DNA of 64,000 bases, taken from NCBI RefSeq assembly GCF_024213555.1, contig NZ_JANAVO010000001.1:3534001-3598000 (forward strand), in the 5' to 3' direction. Positions 59,758 through 64,000 of the stretch are shown in pieces. The translations under genes and the position numbers were made by a program. A model generated the notes under the pieces. The model searched no databases. It saw nothing but the letters and a program-made list of their open reading frames with translations, and had not been told where the DNA came from. The stretch is from Allokutzneria sp. A3M-2-11 16. Lineage in GTDB: Bacteria > Actinomycetota > Actinomycetes > Mycobacteriales > Pseudonocardiaceae. Position 1 is the first letter of the stretch; every line of letters starts with the position of its first letter.

Positions 59758-60144
59758 CCCGCGCGTCCGCCTCCTTCGCCTCGGCTTCCGCCCGGAGCCC
59801 GTTGTGCCCCGAATGAGTCATTGGGGGAGTCCAAGTACCCCAATGACTCGTTCAGGTCCCTCAAGTACCCCAATGACTCGTTCAGGGCACTCAACGCCCT
59901 CAACGACCCGTTCAGGGCACTCAACGCCCCGAACGGGTCGTTCAGGGACTTCAACGCCCCGAACGGGTCGTTCGGGGCCTTCGACGTGCTCAACGGGGCG
60001 TTGGGGGCGGCGAAGTGGCTCAATGACTCGTTCGTTCCGTTCAGGCACCTCAATGACTCATTCAGCACGCTCAACGCACCGAATGAGTCATTGGGGGAGT
60101 TCAACGCCCCCAATGACTCGTTCAGGGTATAACGGGGGTGGGGT
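59758..60144. other. Intergenic region between Wzz-like and ligase-like genes
   Basis: A 387-base stretch within one transcription direction. Most of it is the 11-unit 30-bp array (59812-60132). Open frames exist on both strands because the repeat unit is a multiple of three and lacks stops, but none has a convincing ribosome site. Confidence 0.7.
59812..60132. repeat. Eleven-unit array with exact 30-bp period and palindromic AAYG-NNN-CRTT cores
   Basis: Cores begin at 59812, 59842, 59872, 59902, 59932, 59962, 59992, 60022, 60052, 60082 and 60112. Examples are AATGAGTCATT, AATGACTCGTT, AACGACCCGTT and AACGGGTCGTT. The 19-bp linkers vary but favour TCAGGGCACTCAACGCCC-like sequence. The changes in the cores keep the two arms complementary or G-T paired. 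In frame the array would encode repeats of the PNDSFRALN type. A non-coding structural or protein-binding role looks more likely. Confidence 0.9.
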
Positions 60145-61491
60145 GTGATCGCGGGGGTGGCGCAGCGGCTCGCCGCGGTGCACGAGGCTCGCCAGCCGAG
60201 ACCCCAGCGGCCGCCGAGGCGGAAGCTGGGGGAGCTCTTCCGGACGATTCCCGCGCACTACCTGCTCGTCGCGGTCGCCCTGCTGTTGGCCTTGCCGCAG
60301 ACGAACGTGATCGCGGGCGTCGGCGGCTCGCTGACACCAGGGAGGCTGGCCGCCGCGGTCTGCCTGATCTGGTGGGTCGTGGCGCGCGTCGCGGGCGGCA
60401 TGGGGATGCGAACCGGGTTGAACCCGGTGCGCGCCACGTTGCTCATCGGGTCGCTGGTGTTGTTGGGCGCGCACGCGTTGGCGTTGGGGCTCGGTGCGCC
60501 GGACGAGATCCTGGGCGGGGCGGACCGAGCCTGGATGCTCTACGCGTTGTGCGTCGGAGCGGCCCTGCTCGCGTGCGACGGGTTGAGCGGACTCGGCGCG
60601 ATGCGGGCGCTCCTCGGCGCGATGGTGCTGGCCGCCAGCGCTTCCGCGTTCGCGGCCTGCGCGCACTTCACGGCGAAGATCGACCTGCGGCCGTTGACGC
60701 TCCTGCCGGGCATGGAAGCCCAGGGGCTCGCGACGATGGACCTCGGGCGTGGTGGTCTTGAGCGCGCTCTGGGCTTCGCCAACCACCCGATCGAGCTCGC
60801 CGCGCTGTGCGCCTGCGCGGTGCCGCTCGCCCTGTACCTCACCAGGTTCGCGCGCTATCGCGTCCTGTGGTGGACGTGCGTGATCGTGCTCATCGCGGGG
60901 ATCGTGGTCAGCATCTCGCGCACCGGGCTGGTCGGCCTCGCGATGATCGCGGTTTTGCTGTTGCCCCGTATGGGAATCGTGCGGTGGTTGCTCGGGGGCA
61001 CGGTGGTCGCGGTGTTCGGGTCGCTCGGACTGGTGGCCGCGCCCAAGGTCTTCACCGTGCTGAGCCAGACGGTCGCGGGCTCCACCAACGACTACAGCGT
61101 CTGGAGCCGCCTCGCCGACTACGAGTACGTCGGGGAACGCCTGGCGGAGCGGCCGTTCAGCGGGCAGGGCTTCGGCACGTACCTCGCGCCGCCGCAACCG
61201 TTCCTGGACAACCAGTACCTGCTGACCGCCGTGGAGTCCGGAGTGCCGGGCCTGCTCGTGCTGGTCGCACTGCTGGTGGTTCCCGCGGTGTCGATGCGCG
61301 CGGCGTGGATTCGCGTGGGGCGCAACGGAGATCCGGAGCTGCGGGACGCCGCGTGGGCGCTGGGCTGCGCGCTCGCGGTCGCCATCATGTGCTTCGCCAC
61401 GTTCGACGCACTGGCCTTTCCGCAGTTCCAGGGCATGACATTCCTGTTGATCGGGTGCGCGGGCGCCGTCGCAGCGTGGGAGCGAGCATGA
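60145..61491 (+). CDS. O-antigen ligase/polymerase-like membrane protein
   Basis: A 448-residue protein with about eleven membrane helices and a long outer loop near residues 310-365 holding SRLADYEYVGERLAERPFSG, as in Wzy/WaaL-type proteins (their loop has a W/R/G-x-G-type pattern). It probably polymerises or ligates the glycan made by this cluster. It starts at GTG 60145, directly after the repeat array. Its stop overlaps the next gene. Confidence 0.83.
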   Translation: MIAGVAQRLAAVHEARQPRPQRPPRRKLGELFRTIPAHYLLVAVALLLALPQTNVIAGVGGSLTPGRLAAAVCLIWWVVARVAGGMGMRTGLNPVRATLLIGSLVLLGAHALALGLGAPDEILGGADRAWMLYALCVGAALLACDGLSGLGAMRALLGAMVLAASASAFAACAHFTAKIDLRPLTLLPGMEAQGLATMDLGRGGLERALGFANHPIELAALCACAVPLALYLTRFARYRVLWWTCVIVLIAGIVVSISRTGLVGLAMIAVLLLPRMGIVRWLLGGTVVAVFGSLGLVAAPKVFTVLSQTVAGSTNDYSVWSRLADYEYVGERLAERPFSGQGFGTYLAPPQPFLDNQYLLTAVESGVPGLLVLVALLVVPAVSMRAAWIRVGRNGDPELRDAAWALGCALAVAIMCFATFDALAFPQFQGMTFLLIGCAGAVAAWERA

Positions 61492-62396
61492 GCACACCGG
61501 TTGTCATCGCCGTCGTCACGTACAACTCCGCGCACGAGCTGCCGGAGCTGTTCGAGGGTCTGCCCGACGCGCTGGAGGGCGTCCCGGAGTGGCGCGTGGT
61601 GGTCGCGGACAACGCATCCAGCGACGGAAGTGCCGACCTGGCAAGGGAACTGCTGCCGTCCGCCGATGTCGTGGAGACCGGGGGCAACCTCGGGTACGCG
61701 GCCGGGGTGAACGCCTGCATGGCGCGGGCGAAGGACGGGGAAGCGCTCTTCGTGCTCAACGCGGACGTGCGGTTGGCGCCCGGATCGGTGGCGCGCCTGC
61801 TGGGGGTGTTCGACGATCGCGGAGTCGGCATCGCGGTGCCGGAGGTGACGCGGCCCAATGGTGAGCCCGAGCCGACTCTGCGGCGCAGACCGACCCCGCT
61901 GCGGGTGATCGGCGACTCGCTGCTCGGCCGCCGCGCGGTGCGATTCCCCTTGCTGAGCGAGGAAATCCCGACTGGTAGCACCGAGAAGCCGGACTGGGCG
62001 AACGGCGCCGCACTGCTCATCGCGCCCGCGGTGTGGCCGCACGTGGGGGACTGGCGCGCGGAGCTTTTCCTGTACTCCGAAGAGGTCGACTACTGCCTCC
62101 GAGTCCAGGAAGCGGGCTGGTCGACCAAGCAGGTGCGGGGCGCTCGTGCCGTCCACAAGGGCGGTGAGGTCGCCACGTCGCCGAAGCTGTGGGCGCAGCT
62201 GGTGACCAATCGCGTCGTGCACGCGGCGAAGTGGAACGGCGCGATCGGCGCGCGAATTGTTTGGGGGGCACTGGTTTTGGCTCAGCTCATCCGGCTGCCG
62301 CTGCGGCGCGGGACCCACCTCGCGGCGTTGCGGGCGTTGTTGTCCGGACGGCGCGCGCTGCTCTCGGGCAAGCCCACCAATCCCGGGCGGGGTTGA
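61488..62396 (+). CDS. Glycosyltransferase family 2
   Basis: A 302-residue rhamnosyltransferase-like GT-A enzyme. VVTYNSAHELPELF and VVADNASSDGSADLA begin the domain; FVLNADVRLAPGSV is the metal-binding site, and FLYSEEVDYCLRVQEAGW is the acceptor/catalytic part typical of WbbL-like rhamnosyltransferases. ATGA overlap links it to the polymerase gene and TGATG to the flippase. Confidence 0.88.
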   Translation: MSTPVVIAVVTYNSAHELPELFEGLPDALEGVPEWRVVVADNASSDGSADLARELLPSADVVETGGNLGYAAGVNACMARAKDGEALFVLNADVRLAPGSVARLLGVFDDRGVGIAVPEVTRPNGEPEPTLRRRPTPLRVIGDSLLGRRAVRFPLLSEEIPTGSTEKPDWANGAALLIAPAVWPHVGDWRAELFLYSEEVDYCLRVQEAGWSTKQVRGARAVHKGGEVATSPKLWAQLVTNRVVHAAKWNGAIGARIVWGALVLAQLIRLPLRRGTHLAALRALLSGRRALLSGKPTNPGRG

Positions 62397-63829
62397 TGAG
62401 CGAGACGACGGCGCTCGCCGGACGCTTCAAACGCGGCCTCTGGCTGAGCCTGCTCAACACGTTGCTGTCCAGGCTCGGCACGTTCGTGCTGGGCATCGTC
62501 CTCGCCCGGCTGCTCGTTCCCGAGGAGTTCGGCCTCTACGCCACCGCGCTCGTCGTGCTGACGCTGCTGTTCACCTTCAGCGACCTCGGCGCGGCGACGG
62601 CGGTGGTGCGGCGGCCCGGGGACGTGCGCGCGATGCTGCCGACGGCGTGGACCGTTTCGGTGGTCGGCAGCACCATCGCGTTCCTCGTGTGCGCGGTGAG
62701 CGCGCCGTGGCTGGCTTCGGCGTTGGGCAGCCCGCACGCGACGGACATCGTGCGGTTCCTCGCGATCAACGTGCTGCTGGACGGTTTTGCCGCGGTGCCA
62801 GCGGGAATGCTGACCCGCGAACTGGCGCAGGCGCGCAGGCTCGTCGCGGACCTCTCCGGCAGCGTGCTCAACCTGGCGCTCACCGCGACGCTGGCGTTCC
62901 TCGGCTATGGCGCGTGGGCGTTGGTGATCGGTCACGTCAGCGGGACCGCGCTCGTCGTGGTGCTGCTGCTCGTGCTCAGCAAGCAGTGGCCGCGGTTCGG
63001 CTTCGTGAAGGAGCACTTCCTCGAAGTCGGCGCGTACGGCCTGTCGGTGATCGCGTCCTCGCTGCTGCTGATGCTCGCGCAGAGCGTTCCGCAGATGGTC
63101 ACGGCGAGCGCGCTCGGCGTGACCGCGCTGGGTTTCTTCTACCTGGCCAACAACGTGGCGAACTGGCCGGTGTCGATCGTCTCCGGGACCATGGAGCGGG
63201 TCGCGCTGGCCATGTTCTCCCGTTCCCGCGACCACGGCGCCGACCTGGATCGCGCCGCGGGCGGGGTGATCGGCCTCGTCGGGGTCGCCGTGCTGCCGGG
63301 CGGGATCGCGCTCGCGTTGCTGGCGCACCCGATCGTCGAGGTGGTCTACGGCGCGAGGTGGGAGCCGGCCGCGGCGGTGCTCGTCGGCCTCGCGGTCGCG
63401 GCGATCGGCAGGGTGTTCGTGGACCTGGCGATGCACCTGCTGCTCGCGGTCGGGGTGCCGCTGTCCTCGGCGCTGATCCAGCTCTCGTGGCTGGCCGCGC
63501 TCGTGCCCGCGACCATCGTCGCGGCCCAGGTGTGGGGCCTGCCCGGGATCGGCTGGGCCCAGGCGGCGGTGTCGCTGTTCGTCGCCGTCCCGGTGCACGT
63601 GTGGGGCCTGCGGCGGGCCGGGGTGCACGTTTCTTCCCTAGTTCGGGGGATGGTTCCGTCGTTGCTGTCCGCAGCCGTCACCGGCGGTGGGCTGATCCTG
63701 GTCCGGGCCTTCTCGCCCTCCCCGCTACTGAGCGTCGCGGTCGGTGGGACGCTCACCGCGGCCGTCGTCGCCATCGGGTGGTTTCGATACCGCCACACCT
63801 TGGACGAGGCTCTGGCGGTCGCCGGGTGA
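62396..63829 (+). CDS. Lipid-linked oligosaccharide flippase (Wzx-like, MOP superfamily)
   Basis: A 477-residue polytopic protein with about 12-14 helices, starting KRGLWLSLLNTLLSRLGTFV and LGIVLARLLVPEEFGLYATA, the conserved first two helices of polysaccharide flippases. It moves lipid-linked repeat units outward. Its ATG overlaps the stop of the glycosyltransferase gene by one base. Confidence 0.9.
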   Translation: MSETTALAGRFKRGLWLSLLNTLLSRLGTFVLGIVLARLLVPEEFGLYATALVVLTLLFTFSDLGAATAVVRRPGDVRAMLPTAWTVSVVGSTIAFLVCAVSAPWLASALGSPHATDIVRFLAINVLLDGFAAVPAGMLTRELAQARRLVADLSGSVLNLALTATLAFLGYGAWALVIGHVSGTALVVVLLLVLSKQWPRFGFVKEHFLEVGAYGLSVIASSLLLMLAQSVPQMVTASALGVTALGFFYLANNVANWPVSIVSGTMERVALAMFSRSRDHGADLDRAAGGVIGLVGVAVLPGGIALALLAHPIVEVVYGARWEPAAAVLVGLAVAAIGRVFVDLAMHLLLAVGVPLSSALIQLSWLAALVPATIVAAQVWGLPGIGWAQAAVSLFVAVPVHVWGLRRAGVHVSSLVRGMVPSLLSAAVTGGGLILVRAFSPSPLLSVAVGGTLTAAVVAIGWFRYRHTLDEALAVAG

Positions 63830-63879
63830 GAACTCCATTCCGGACTTACGATTTTCCCTGGTGAGAGGTGGTGGGCGGA

Positions 63880-64000
63880 ATGCGGGGAGCCAAGGTTCGG
63901 TTACTGGCCGCGCTGGCGGCCGTCCTGCTCGTCCTGGCCGCGTGCACGTCCGGCTCCGAGCCGCCGTCCCCGCCCGACCGGTCCGAGCGCGGGTCTCCGC
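63880..64000 (+). CDS. Lipoprotein, N-terminal part (cut by window edge)
   Basis: Only 40 residues are visible. RGAKVRLLAALAAVLLVLAAC is followed by a Ser/Pro-rich linker (TSGSEPPSPPD), a clear lipoprotein signal with lipobox LAAC. The ATG at 63880 is preceded by GAGAGGTGG and GGGCGG; GTG 63871 is an in-frame alternative. It follows the flippase by about 50 bp and is probably the next member of the cluster. Function is not visible. Confidence 0.65.
   Translation, partial: MRGAKVRLLAALAAVLLVLAACTSGSEPPSPPDRSERGSP

Noticed and set aside
59821-60132. Frame encoding a 103-residue protein made of PNDSFRALN-type repeats, and a similar one on the other strand
   Set aside because: The 30-bp array lacks stops in every frame, so long frames arise automatically. 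There is no ribosome site, and the same unit acts as an intergenic hairpin at 42 kb.
59812-60132. CRISPR array
   Set aside because: The 30-bp period has no conserved repeat longer than the 11-bp core, spacers are not unique, and no cas genes are present.

Overview
This window looks like the chromosome of a high-GC actinomycete, most likely of the Pseudonocardiaceae or a close relative. The evidence is the strong G/C bias at third codon positions, frequent GTG and TTG starts, several ECF sigma factors, an RsbR/S/T stress module, LCP and YtxH-like proteins, and a dgt/dnaG/tRNA-Asn neighbourhood of the kind found in mycobacteria. The genus cannot be named from the sequence. About 74 protein genes, 2 tRNA genes and a number of regulatory palindromes and repeats can be supported.

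Layout. Bases 1-10.8 kb: housekeeping genes (dgt, dnaG, an S51 peptidase, a DUF218 protein) mixed with a GntR-controlled ABC transporter, an ECF41-type sigma factor and a trans-aconitate methyltransferase-like gene. 10.8-14.3 kb: a tRNA-Asn gene, then a 3.5-kb segment that ends in a diverged second copy of the tRNA 3' end and its terminator, so probably an old integrated island; it holds a frameshifted XRE regulator, a flavoprotein gene and two very small genes. 14.4-33.2 kb: mostly short regulator/enzyme units (phosphoribosyltransferase-like, GH6, polysaccharide deacetylase with MerR, ECF42 with a YCII protein, TetR with FMN reductase, GH5, TetR with SRPBCC, LCP, MBL-fold, YceI, epimerase). 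Two paralogues of a PD-(D/E)XK-like family flank an enoyl-CoA hydratase gene.

33.3-40.2 kb is a stressosome-type partner-switching region: STAS antagonist, RsbR-, RsbS- and RsbT-like proteins, an RsbT-like/RsbX-like fusion, an RsbU-like phosphatase, an RsbW-like kinase and a divergent phosphatase with a MarR regulator. 43.2-49.5 kb is a sugar regulon: a glycogen-debranching-type hydrolase facing a LacI repressor and a binding-protein/two-permease ABC importer, with a 19-bp-arm double operator between them. 50.9-64 kb is a cell-surface polysaccharide cluster: initiating phosphoglycosyltransferase, two NovU-type C-methyltransferase-like proteins, nucleotidyltransferase, PIG-L deacetylase, NDP-sugar epimerases, two GT2 glycosyltransferases, Wzz-like protein, O-antigen ligase-like polymerase and Wzx-like flippase. 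Together they suggest lipid-linked assembly, export and polymerisation of a deoxysugar-containing glycan.

The most unusual signal is non-coding: a repeat with the core AAYG-NNN-CRTT recurs at an exact 30-bp period, with 11 units at 59.81-60.13 kb, three at 42.01-42.08 kb and two at 47.54-47.58 kb. A second repeat family is a roughly 110-120 bp imperfect palindrome bounded by GTCTTCAAGTAC, present twice in full and once as a half copy.
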